64,000 nucleotides of DNA, from contig CM055101.1 of assembly GCA_029204225.1 (NCBI GenBank), forward strand, positions 30,284,519 to 30,348,518. The letters run 5' to 3'. The DNA comes from Diphasiastrum complanatum. Lineage: Eukaryota > Streptophyta > Lycopodiopsida > Lycopodiales > Lycopodiaceae. Position 1 is the stretch's first letter. Each line of letters opens with the position of its first letter. Below, in pieces: positions 44,860-56,293 of the stretch. Made by a program: the position numbers and the translations under genes. The notes below the pieces were generated by a model that did not search any database, had not been told where the DNA came from, and saw only the letters and a list, made by a program, of their open reading frames with translations.

Positions 44860-45651
44860 GTGTGGACAGGCTCTAAGCCTTTTATGAAAAACCTAAGAGT
44901 GTTTGGATGTGTTGCCTACGCGCAGATCCCAAAAGACACGAGGAAGAAATTGGACTTCCAAGGTCTCAAAACCATCTTGATTGGATATACTTCATCTAAT
45001 AATACATACAAACTGTATGATCTTGATACCCAACAAATCTTCTATAGCCGAGATACAGTCTTTATCGAGGATCAGTTTGTCGACATCAAAGGCAAGGATA
45101 TTGCTCCAGGAGGACCTTCATTAGGAGCGGTTCATCAATCGAATCCTCCTAGAAGATCAAGTCGAGTGCACACACAACCCACAAGGTATACTCCTAAGTC
45201 TGCATGTCTCTTGATACAAGAACCAACGACAGTCAAAGAGGCACTCAGCCAAACAGACTCTGATCTTTGGAGAAAAGCTATGGACAAAGAATATTCCTCT
45301 CTGATCAAGAGCCAAACATGGTCACTAGTTGAAGCTCCTAATGGCTGCAATATCATTGATTGCAAATGGATCTTCAAGATCAAATACAATGCCAATGGAG
45401 CAATTGATGGAAGGAAGGCAAGACTGATAGCACGAGGATTCACTCAGATCCCCAACGTCGACTACAGCGAGACTTTCAGTCCAGTGGTCAAACATTTGTC
45501 GATCCAAATGCATCAACTTGATGTGCAAATAGCCTATCTAAATGGAGTTATACAAGAAGACATCCACATAATCCAGCCCGAAGGATACGTTCTGAAAGGT
45601 ATGAAAAATCATGTCTGTAAACTCCACAAGACACTTTACGGCTTAAAATAG
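44860..45651 (+). pseudogene. copia-A copy III integrase C-terminus and RT N-terminal half
   Basis: This 263-codon frame covers the integrase C-terminal domain, a variable linker, then RT from SLIKSQTWSLVEAP through CKWIFKIKYNANGAIDG, ARLIARGFTQ, ETFSPVVKH, LDVQIAYLNGVIQED and LHKTLYGLK. Relative to copy II, 14 residues before LDVQIAYLN are deleted in frame, at a short ATGC direct repeat; this region forms part of the RT fingers/palm. TAG at 45649-45651 stops the frame where copia RT normally continues with QSPR-like sequence. Confidence 0.9.
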
Positions 45652-46225
45652 TCTGCTAGAGCTTGGTTTCATAGGATCAATACATTCCTCATCGAACAAA
45701 GATTCAAACCAAGCACTGCTGATTGCAACGTCTATTCCAAGTCAGTGTAGCAATCCTTCATTATCATCACCCTATACGTGGATGATATGTTGCTTTTTAG
45801 CAACAATACCAATTTGGTCAAGGATTCTAAGCAGATGTTGTTTTCAAAGTTTGACATGACTGATCTGGTCAAAGCTCACTTCTGTCTGGGCATTCAGATC
45901 CACAGAGACAGAGCGAGACAACTGATTTACACCACTCAACAAAGGTATCATCACAATGTTCTTAACATATACAATCTAATGAACTGTAAGTTAGCTCACT
46001 CATCGATGGATCCAGTCTTGCATTTTTCGAAGTACCAATGTCCCCAGACCAAGCAAGAAGAGGAATAGATGATAGAATATCCTTATCGATCAATACTTGG
46101 ATCTCTCATGTACGCAATGGTATGTACAAGATCTGACATCTCTTTTGCAGTAAGCTCACTCAGCCAATATATGGCTGGAAGGCTCTCATAAGAGTCATGA
46201 GGTATATTCAAGTTACCATGGACCA
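45652..46225 (+). pseudogene. copia-A copy III RT C-terminal half
   Basis: The same reading continues: ARAWFHRINTFLIEQRF, a stop at 45748, then YVDD at 45775-45786 (the RT catalytic pair of Asp), FDMTDLVKAHFCLGIQI and YPYRSILGSLMYAMVCTR. Stops at 46066 and 46190 and a frame shift near 46185 break it. Reverse transcriptase motifs are recognisable but the enzyme is not complete. Confidence 0.88.
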
Positions 46226-46755
46226 GTGCGTCTGCTATGGAGAAGTCAAGCTGGGGAGGAGAGTAGACAACTCAGTGGATATTCTAATGCAAGCTGGGGA
46301 GGAGATGTAGACAATCGTAAGTCCACATCTGGATTTACATTCTTCTTCAATGGCGGTCCTATCTCATGGAATAGTCATAAGCAAACCTCTATCGCACTTT
46401 CTTCTACAAAAGAAGAATACATTGCTGCTCCTCAATCTATTAAGGAAGCGTTTTGGTTGAGAAATTTATTGTCAGACATTAATCTATATCAGTATAGCCC
46501 TACAATCTTATTCTGTGATGATTAGAGTGCTATTGCCTTATCGGCCAACCCTAACTTTCACCCTAGGAGTAAGCACATTGAAATCAGATATCACTACACT
46601 AGGGGCAAGGTTCTTAGCAAGGAGATGAGCTTAATGTACTGCAGAACGCAAGACATGGTTGTAGATATTTTCACAAAAGCATTAAGCGTTAATGCACATA
46701 AAAAATTTTGTGCATTGCTTAGTCTAAAGAACATGGCATTCACGGATCCAGATTA
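46226..46755 (+). pseudogene. copia-A copy III RNase H
   Basis: Frame 46226-46525 contains YSNASWGGDVDNRKSTSG, where the first catalytic Asp of YSDA is Asn, then SSTKEEY and ILFCDD followed by a stop at 46525; the frame goes on with SKHIEIRYHYTR, VDIFTKALS and ends at TAA at 46754-46756. The 5' end contains a partial duplication (CAAGCTGGGGAGGAG occurs at about 46248 and 46290). Copy II keeps the catalytic Asp, so the change is specific to this copy. Confidence 0.88.
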
Positions 46756-46763
46756 AGGGTGGG
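46752..46763 (+). other. Polypurine tract of copia-A copy III
   Basis: The sequence ATTAAGGGTGGG lies immediately before the 3' LTR start TGTTGT. In copy II the inverted equivalent reads as a run of G (CCCCCCC on + at 17627-17633). This is the plus-strand primer site. Confidence 0.75.
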
Positions 46764-47983
46764 TGTTGTATTTATCTCCTCTACTCTCCTAAATTCCATT
46801 TTAATCTGCCTCCATTCATGCTGCGTTTTTACTCATGTTGTCGCACAGTCTGCATATTTACATGTAAAATAAGACTAACGAATAAAACACGACTATTTGC
46901 ATAAATACAAGTAAATTCTCACAGATGAAGAAAAGGAAAAAAAAAACGCGACACTGTGTTTTTACACGCGTTTTGTGACAGGCGAAAAAGGCGACACTGC
47001 CTTACAAAATGCCAAAGGTGCCCTAGGAAGCGAAGGCACCCTGTAAATCAAACCCTAAGGCATTTTGTCAGAGTGACGCATTTTTTAAATCTTCACCAAC
47101 GTTCATTTCAGCAAAAGCTGATGTCACAGCATTCTCACGCTCATCCCATGCAACTATGCAATCAGAATTGACAACGACAGCAGCCACCACGATCTCCTAC
47201 AGACAGCACATCCACTTTGTACTTTTTTCTTCTGCACACCTGTAAAAAGATGTATATTTATGCTGGATACCAATTGCGTATCTATAGAGTGTGTGTAAAA
47301 TATTAGCATCAAAATATTATCAAAGATAGATGAAGTAGATGCCTTGTGCATTGATTCTTTATTTGTTTAGTAATAGGTTCATTCCTTTACAGATTGAATT
47401 AGTTTTGTAGAGCATGCGGTTTTGTTCGCTATTGTCTTGTGCTCTACCGCATCATTGACATGTATATTTTGCTATATTTAATCTGATAACAGCTCATTTG
47501 TTTTGCATTGAGATTAGTGTCATATTGCTATGCTTATTTTCATTCTGTCTGACTTTCTTGTTGCTCAATCTGGTAATCTGTTCTTAGCGAGTAATTATTA
47601 GTCTAGTTGTTGACGACTAATATTTAGTCTTGCCTTTCGCGAATCATTCACAACTGATTATCAGTCGAGCTCTGTGTAGCTCTTTCGCGAATCATTCACG
47701 ACTAATAATTTGTCTAGCTACTCGCGACAAATTATGCTTCTAATGTTTTGTTAATGCTTGGCTACGTAATTAGAACGACCGTGATTTCTATCACTAACAT
47801 TCTGTTCGTTTCTGATAGATGTAGTCATGCTTAGGGAAGAAGTTATATAGCTCATTGCACTACACATGAACACATTCCATTCGAGTTCGTTTCTTGTTCG
47901 AGTTTTCGAGTTCTTTTCTTTTCATGTTCGTTTTCTTTTCGAGCTATTTTCGTCTCTCATACTCACACACTCTTCTTCCAACA
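46764..47983 (+). mobile_element. copia-A copy III 3' LTR, complete
   Basis: 1220 bp, from TGTTGTATTTATC to TTCTTCCAACA. It is the only full-length LTR of this family in the window and serves as reference. It contains the TATA region near 47250 and two well-kept TTCGCGAATCATTC units at about 47636 and 47685. The H flank follows with AGAAGAACATT. Confidence 0.9.
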
Positions 47984-49813
47984 AGAAGAACATTATTAAA
48001 CATAAAGCCCGATATTGCTTCATCTTAATGCTAGATCAATTTTATGTCTATCACTCGAGCTCGAGCTTGATGTCTAACATGCAAATTTAGCTTTCATCAA
48101 TTGAAATTGCTCATTGTGTGATCAAAATCAACAATGTCAAGTTTAGGATATTCAAATTACTATAGTTCGGTCTCTTTTCGATGAAATAGACCTCTATCAC
48201 TTGAGATAGCTCAAATTTGGTTTTGTTCACCCGAGATAGCTTGATTTTGGATCGTATCATTCAAGATTCTCATTGAGTGATCAAATTCATGGAATCTTGT
48301 AACTGGCTCAAACTTGAACCACATCATACAAGATAGTTTGATTTCGGTTCCAAACATGTGATTTTAATCACTTGAGACTTTAATTTGTTTTTTATCACTC
48401 ACGATAGCCTGACATTGGTCCTTATCCTCAAGATGACTCATTAGTTGATTGAATATGATAAATCTTAAGTTTTGGACATTTAGATGGCTCATTAAAGTCT
48501 ATGTCTGAAATGTAGTTTTGATCCGTAGCATGTGACAAAGCTCATCTAGTGATATAGTTCGGCCAACCTTGAGTGTGAGACATTTGAATTGCTCTAGTCC
48601 AATTCCTTACTAATAAAATTGATTCCTACAACCTGATATAGCTCCAATTTGACATCTATCACTTGATGCCTATGTTGTAAGATATCTTGATTTTGACCCT
48701 TGACAATCAACATAACTTATTTAGAGATTAAAATTGACCATTTGCAACTTTTGTTTGTGTATCAATGCATTTAATCCATATCACTACAAATGGCTCCATT
48801 TTTTTTCTATCACTCAAGATAGTTTGATTTTGGCCCTTATCATCGAATATTGCTAGATTGAATCCTAGGAATTCCAAGTTTGCAACATTCTGACTAGTCC
48901 AACTATATGCATATTACCCAAGAAAATTTGATTTTGATGCTTGACATATCCCATTGAGTAATTGAAATCAAGATTGCACATCAAGTAATCAAACTTAAGA
49001 ACCATCAAGTTTTAGAAATTCAGATGTCGCAAATTTCATGCGTATCTTTGAGGTCTAAGCTTGAATTTGATTCACTTTGATGCCTACGTTGCAATATAAT
49101 TTTGATATTTTTTTTTGACATGTATTATTCAATGATTGATTTTAACAAATATTGAGTTTAGGAATTTCAAATTGCTCGGTCTAAATTGTATCAGTAAAGA
49201 CACCTTGTTTTTTGTTGATTGATCTTCAGAAACTTTGAGTTTTGAAAAATTAGAACACCCAAATTCTATGCATGCCACATGAGATAGCTTCAGTTTAATG
49301 CCAAAATTGTATCTTGGATCTTTGTGAGCTCATTGAGTGATTGAATTATATTGGCAGATTCGTTGAAGTCAAACCTTGTCCCATAAGAGGCTCGAAGTTC
49401 AGTGGCGACACTAGATGGCCCGGCCATGGCTTCTTGCATGTGCAAGCCCATGTGCCGGTGTGCTAGGAATTAACTAGCTAGAAAAAAGGCAATCTAATGT
49501 TGAAACCTTGTATTGGGTGGTGTTATAATAAATGTTCTTGAGAACCCCTCAATCTTGAGTTATCAAGCCCTCAAAATATTTTGAGACATGGACGACAATT
49601 TTCCAAGTGGCATTTGTAACTCAATTTTAAGAACATGTTACTTAGGTCACAAGAGGCAATTGTACTTAATTAATTAGCATGTTGCCACATCTGCACCACC
49701 TAGGCGAACCCAAGATGCCTATAAATAGGCAAGTGAGTACACTTTGTAATGAATCAATACAATTTTGAATAGTGAGAACTCTACTCAATTTTGGTGTTAC
49801 CTCCTCTCCTCCC

Positions 49814-49852
<39 letters not shown>

Positions 49853-52800
49853 TGAATAGTATCATTTAAATCCTTCATTCCTTGTTTTTTATGTGTTTCT
49901 ATAGTTTCGTAATCTTTCTTTCCATAGTTTCTTGGTTTCCTCTTGCTGGTTTCTTGAAGGGTTGATTTGTCGGTTTCATTGCAAGCCTAGGGCACAAACT
50001 CGGTAGGAGCTTGGCGGGTGAGGGTAGAACTTACTATACTACAACAGGATGAGATGAGTGGTTGAGCAAGGAGAAGAATGGATTCTGACATGAACTAGAA
50101 TCTGCTAACAAATTCAAGATTGCACATTAAGTAATCAAAGTTAAGAACTATCAAGTTATAGAAACTTAGATGTCAGAAATTTCATGCATATCTCGAGTCT
50201 GGAGTTTGAATTTGATGACTAGTACATAATGTTGGTCATCACTTGTCATATCGAAGTGACTAATCTAATCTAATGAAATTGAACATTGTTACTTAATAGA
50301 TGACTCTTGCAACTAGATTTGTGTGGGGGAAAGTTGGTTGAATGGTCTAAAAGTCTTCGAATGACACAACAACAATGAATCTAGATGGAATCTGACAAAA
50401 GGCCAAATGTACATTCATATACCACTTGCATGTGAAAGGAATTAATTGGAGTTGAGATATTGTTACAAGACTAACAAAAATATTGTATGTACATAAAACC
50501 GTTATAACAAATCAGCTAATTAAGCACATCTTATGAAATCATCCACATATGTAAGAGCATAGAGGGGTACAATTGTTGTAATACAAAGACCACCAAAGTG
50601 CAATGATAGTGGATTGAGAGTGGGGATGGAAGCTCCAAAGTCCAAGCTCCTTCTCCTATCATGGATACACTCAAAAAAAGTGTGAGGGAGGGTGCACTTC
50701 TCCTTTTTTATGGTTTGGTATGAAGAGAGTGAAATGTTGCTTGACTAGGGAGTTGAGTGACAATTTCATGGGAGGGGAGGGGTGATAGATACAACTAGAA
50801 TTTGATGGCTATCACTCAAGGTAGATGTAGTTTGATCCTTAAGCTACAAGATAGTCTAGTTTTGACGCATTATCATATGATACACCACAAATTTGACGTT
50901 TATGATAAAGTGGATGCTCATAAAGTGATAAACTTTTGATGCCCAATATGTGATTTGATGTTTGATCACACATGGCACAAGTTGGTATATCTTGACACTC
51001 TACAGTTTGTTGGATCCACCTTGTTGTGGCCAGAGTGGGTCAGGTTACCCTAGAGAATTCGATTTTTGATGCTTGACATGTAGTTTTGAACTCCATCAGT
51101 TGAGATATCTCATCGAGTCATGTAATTTGGACATTTTTGAGTTTAGGAAATTCAAAATGCTCAAAGTCAGCTCCTTTTTGGTGAACTTGACCATCATTCA
51201 ATGCATCTTAGATTTAATGTTTGTCACTTCAAACTTCTTCACTTTGATGCCTATGTGACAATATATTCTTGATAATTTTTCTTTAACATGGATTATACAA
51301 TGATAATATTGATTTTAGGACTTTCAAATTGCTCTATCTCAATATGTTAAGGATGGAATTGATCCTTATCACTTGAGATAGCTTAAATTGAATTCTGTCA
51401 CTTTAGACAACTTGTTTTTGGCCCATATCACTCTAGATTGCTCACTTACAATTAATTGAGCTTGAGAAACTTTGAATTTTGAAAATGTAGGTAGCCAAAT
51501 TTTATGTATATCACTTGAGATAGCTTGAGTTAATGCCAAACTTGTAGTTTGGATCTTTATCAATTGACAAATTTTATTGAGTGATTGAAATCAAGATTGC
51601 ACGTTAAGTAATCAAAGTCGATAGATCTTATTGAGTGATTGAAATCAAGATTGCATGCTGAGTAGTCTCAAAAATTAAGATATCACATATTTCATGCGTA
51701 TCTCATTTTCGTCTATATCACTTGACATAGCACAATGAGTGATCTAATCTAATGAAGCATTTTTTAGTTTAGGACATTCAAATTGCTCAAGTTCAATTCC
51801 TTTTTGATGAACTTGACCCATGTCACTCGATGTCTCTCAGATTTAATGTCTGTCACTTTCGATAGCTTTACTTTGATGCCTATGTTGCAATATAGCTTTG
51901 ATACTCTTTCTTTGACATGGATTATTCAATGATTGAATTCTAACAATATTGAGTCTAGGAGTTTAGATTGCTAGATTTCAATATGTTAAGGATGGAATTG
52001 ATCCTTATCACTTGAGACAACATAAATTTGATTTCTATCACTAAAGACAACTTGTTTTTGGCTCATATCAAACTAGATTGCTCAATAATTGATTGAGCTT
52101 GAGAAACTTTGAGTTTTGAAAAATGTAGATGCCCAAATTCGATGTATATCAATTGAGATAGCTTGAGTTTAATGCCAGACTTGTATAAGTGATCTTTATC
52201 AGTTGACATATCTCAATGAGTGATTGTGACACATCTATAAAAATAGAACCAGAGCAATACCTCAATATCATGAGCGATCGTCAGACTTGATCATGCACAT
52301 ATGTTTTGTGTCCTTCAATAGACCATAGGTCGTTTTGAGGGGAAAAGTTTGTAGGAGTCAATGACATTGCAGGGAGAATCTATGGGATATCAGCTAAGCA
52401 AAAAAACAAGGATTGGGTGGAGGTCTCTAAGCAAATAAAAAACCATCAGTCTCTAGGCATAATGTGAGGCTATAGTGAGTGATTTTAATGCAGAAGGAAT
52501 CTTTAAGAAGTTTAGACGTGAAGGCATTTAGTGGAGCTTCGAGTACATGAGTTTTTTACCTACAAAGAGCCAAAAGCAAATAAGAAATGTGGGTTGACAA
52601 AAGGCAATCCAAGTCTCTCACAGAAGTACATGGTTGTCTGCACAAAATTGTGAAAAATGTCAACTAGTTAAGTTGATCTAATTTGGCAATTTTGAGGCCA
52701 AAATGAATTTTGAACTTAGAGATAGATTTGCTTATGTCAATAAGGCCTTATAATAGTGTTTTTATGAATTTTGGCTAGTGTTGAAGTTGATAAGGTTGGA

Positions 52801-53060
52801 TTTAGACCTACTCTCATTGGTTACTCATCGATTGATTGAGTTTGAGAAATCTTATACGAGAGAGATTGATTGAATTTGAGAAATCTAATTAGGTTTTGAA
52901 CATTCAAATGGCTCAAAGTCTATGCTTGAAATGTAGTTTTGGTCCTCGGTACATGACAAAGCTCATCTGCTAATTTAATTTGGCCAATGTTGAGTGTGTG
53001 ACATTTATATTGCTCTAGTCCCTATCACTCAAAATAGATCATTGAGTGATTTAATTAAAC
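47984..53060. repeat. H region, long copy: degenerate satellite-like sequence
   Basis: The first ~1.05 kb match H copies 1 and 2. The remainder has the same vocabulary (ATCACTTGAGATAGCT, CATTGAGTGATTGAA, TTTGATGCCTATGTTGCAAT) in irregular order. A clear ~640-bp direct repeat is present: 51361 and 52000 (GATCCTTATCACTTGAGA), 51522 and 52160 (AGCTTGAGTT), with a more distant relative near 49286. A (CT)n tract lies at about 49811-49850. Sub-regions 49380-50800 and 52240-53060 are less repetitive and unassigned. No gene seen. Confidence 0.7.
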
Positions 53061-53413
53061 CACCTGGCAAGGTATGGAATTCCATCAAAGGCAAAGCCGA
53101 CCTATAGACCAAGGGGGCGTTGACGCTTAGGTAGACATGTCCTTGGAATGAGCCTCGGAAAACTCGACTATTTGCCAAAAAACTCTAATAACTCTAAGAG
53201 AGAGAGAGGGGAAGGTAGCACCCGAGTATAGACTTAGTTGATGGGTTTCTCCCATGTTCATTGCTCTGTGCCTTGTCCACTCCCGTGGGTGGGCAGATGG
53301 GGGGGAACACTCGGGCCTTGGTAGCCTAAATGCCAAATGGAAAAAGCCTAAGGTAGGGTGGCTCAAGTCTCCCAACCCAAAAATGTTTCTCGAATTTCAC
53401 ATGTGAAGGTCGC

Positions 53414-55148
53414 ATGAACAGTAGGACCCATAGGTGTCAGAGAGCAAGGAACAAGAAGCATGTCAAGTGTGGTGGGAAAGAATGGGTGAAAATGTCAAGT
53501 GTTGTTGAAATTGCCATTCTCAATGCTGGAAAGAATACTCTTTTGGATATTTTTCCGGTCTTGTTCACACCTTTTAGTTGCAAGAAACATATATAGAGCT
53601 CACCCAAACTTATTGGAGCGTTCATGAGGCCTTTGGTGGCTGAACTAGAATCTCTTTTTGTGAATGGGATCAAATTGTATTATAATTATCCTTTAAAATA
53701 TCTTTCAAGCCATGTTTCAACAATTTCAAAAAATTGTCACCTTCGTGCTATGCTGATGATAGTGACATGAGACCACCTTGCCCAATGTAAAATTGGACTC
53801 TTCAAAGATGGGGGCCAGGCCTTTTGTCATAGAGATAAAGCTCAAGCTACTCTAGATAGTGGAGATGGAAAGTACCCAGGGCGTTATTTATATGATGGAA
53901 AGCGATATCAAGCTAGATATCCACCATCGAAACAACACATTCATGAAATGGTTGAAGCATTGTCACAATCAAAGAAGGCATGTACTCAAGTTGGGAGAGA
54001 AGAAATATTGAGAGGTGTTGGTTTGTCAAGAGAATCTGTTCTATGGCGATTGCATGATATCTACAATTTCAATGTTTCTACAGACTTGGTCTACGATGTC
54101 ATGCACATACTCTCATTGAATTTGTTTCGCAAATTCATTACCACTCTTGTGAAAGGGTCAACAAACAATTTCCAAAGGGCTATTGATGCAACAGTTGTAG
54201 AAGTGTCAAAGGCTGTGCCATGCTCAATTCGCTATGGACATTGGCCCAATGTGCCAAGCAAGTATCATGGAGGCTTCAAGGCAGAAGAGAATCAAAAGTT
54301 TATTCGGTGGTGCTTGCCGCATATCTTGGGAAGTGTGGCAGATATTCCTTCACATTTGCATGATTTGGGACTATTACTATTAGATATCGCGCACTATTTT
54401 TATAATTATAGTCGTGACAATGGATGCTCAGACAAAGACAAAGAATTTATCAGGCGTTTGTTGCTTGTTTGGAGAGTTCGAAGTGTGGAATCAATTGGCA
54501 GAAATTCATCTCCCTTTGAACACGTACCAGGTTTGAAATGCATTGTGAAGAGTTGCAAACAAAATGCATAGTTTGTTTTGGTTACAATTATCATATTCCT
54601 CTTCCATTTTCTGAATGGTTGCAGGGAATGGGGAGATTTTGGATGACATTTATCGACATGGCATGCATGATGTTTTTTGGTGCTATGCCTTTGAGCGTAA
54701 AGTTTCTTGTCATGTCAATATATCGACCAACAATTGGAGTAACAAGATATCATATGCCCAAAATTATAGAAGAAGACTATTCACCTCGGTTTTTGAGCAC
54801 ATGCAAAGGGATAAAGATGGTCTTATTCCCTATGAAAGGCTACTTAATGAAGTTCATGTTTGCTTGACTCTTCCAGACGGTTATACATGTATAGACTCGC
54901 TATCCCTTGAATGTCCCTCATGGCATAGACATGGAATTTTGGAAGTTTCGTCTGTTGCAAAGGCAAGAGAGATTTGGAAATTACACATTGCAGATAAGAA
55001 TGGTCATTCATGCGAAGTTCTATTGGAGGAAAAAGGGATTGCAATTACAAGAAAAAAGAAGCAATATCGATGTCCAACAAAAAAAGAAGTTCAATATGCA
55101 GAGCATTTTGGAACATTAAAAGGAACCATGGTCAGTTTGTATGAGTGA
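53414..55148 (+). pseudogene. TNP2-like transposase (CACTA/En-Spm type), broken
   Basis: One frame runs from 53414 to 54530 with two in-frame stops (TAG 53594-53596, TGA 53768-53770), then continues after a GT-AG intron (54531-54624) in 54625-55148. Similar features of the Transposase_21/TNP2 family: SSPKLIGAFMRPLVAELESLF, LRAMLMIVT, stop, DHLAQCK (G-D-H-P-A-Q in relatives), FCHRDKAQ, YDVMHILSLNLFRKF, YHGGFKAEE and FWCYAFERKVS with STNN after it. The family cuts and pastes CACTA transposons. The 94-nt intron (CCAG|GTTTGA to TTGCAG|GGAAT) keeps the frame exactly. Before 53414 the frame is not clearly coding. No CACTA terminal repeats were found. Assigned by motif reading only; a domesticated or related family is possible. 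Confidence 0.6.
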
Positions 55149-55423
55149 CAAGTTATAAAAAAATATTTTTTCCAGAAGAGTTGTTCGAACTTGGAAACGA
55201 GGTGGTTGTCAAGGCCAACGAAATCACCCCAATAGAAGTTGGGGTTGGACATTGGAAAGCCTGTATTATATCATTCTTTTCCATGAAACATGATAATCAC
55301 CTCATGCTTTTTTTTGGAGTTGAGTACTACCAACGTGAAATCATAATTGTGGATGGTCATGAAAGCTTACGGATCAATTATGTGGCATTCGTATACTTAA
55401 AGGAAATGAAATGCGATATATAA
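55145..55423 (+). pseudogene. C-terminal domain following the TNP2-like transposase
   Basis: A 92-codon frame overlapping the end of the previous one by four bases (ATGA) in another frame. It reads FFPEELFELGNEVVVKANEI, HWKACIISFFSMKHDN and MLFFGVEYYQREI, the kind of beta-rich domain that follows the transposase core in plant and other TNP2-like proteins (BAH- or DUF4216-like position). One or two inserted or lost bases near 55140 would explain the frame change. The piece ends with TAA at 55421-55423; 55424-55615 is AT-rich and looks like an intron or spacer. Confidence 0.45.
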
Positions 55424-55615
55424 CTTGTAATCATTTTATTTTCTTGACATAATTGTAGTGTTAGTTGTCATGATTCCTGCTGTGTGCATAATTACGAGTT
55501 AAAAGATTTTTTTGCAAGCAATGATTGTTTTTAATATTTATTGTAATTTTTGTTGTTGTAGATACAATTAATAATCTCTCTTTTTTTTTATTGATATCAT
55601 ATACATGATTTTTAT

Positions 55616-56293
55616 TTGAGACACATGGATCACATAAGCAATGACGATTTATGTAGACTTTTTGAGATCATCACGAAGTCCACAGATTTGAGGCCTTTGC
55701 TATCTCAATTAAATGGTGAAAAACATAATAAAAATCTAGATCTTGAGGTCTCACCAAGAAATGCTGAAGAAAACACAAATATGGTAGGAAGGCTTTCACA
55801 AAGGATTTCACATTGTGAGGACGTTAGCAATGGCATGGTGGACACCCCCACCTACGATGAAATATTTCGAGTGCCAAAGAAGGTAGATTGAGAAGACAAA
55901 AAGTTTCATGGGAGAGAACTTCTAGCAAAGTATTTTCCTACTCAACATGCCATGTTTCGATCAAACCATCATTGTGTAAGTAATTGGTCGGAGAGTGCAC
56001 TTAACAAAGTGGATATAGCTCATGACCTCCGACATAGGCAACATGAGTAACAAAAATTACGAGATGTCATTAAGGCAAACATTCAAGAAATCAAGCCATT
56101 ACATTTTCTAGGTGAAAGTTATACTTGGAAAGAAGAGTACATCTATAGTTGGGCACTAGTGTCAGTGCAGTCACGAAGAAAGTATGCAAAAAAAAAAGAA
56201 CAACGATGTGGCTGAAATCGAGGATGCAACATGCGTGCCAACGAAAGTGAGAAAACTCAAAAAAATATTCAAAAAGATGGCATTAGTGTTTAG
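55616..56293 (+). pseudogene. Coding-like segment after the transposase, unidentified
   Basis: Frame 55616-55891 starts MRHMDHISNDDLCRLFEI; after TGA at 55889-55891 the same frame goes on for about 50 codons (KFHGRELLAKYFPTQHAMF, VSNWSESALNKVDIAHDL) to TAA at 56048-56050, then KANIQEIKPLHFLGESYTW. An A run near 56186-56195 shifts the frame, and NNDVAEIEDATCVPTKVRK runs to a stop at about 56293. The continuity suggests a real but decayed coding sequence, probably a later part of the same gene or a second transposon gene. I do not recognise a domain. Confidence 0.35.
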
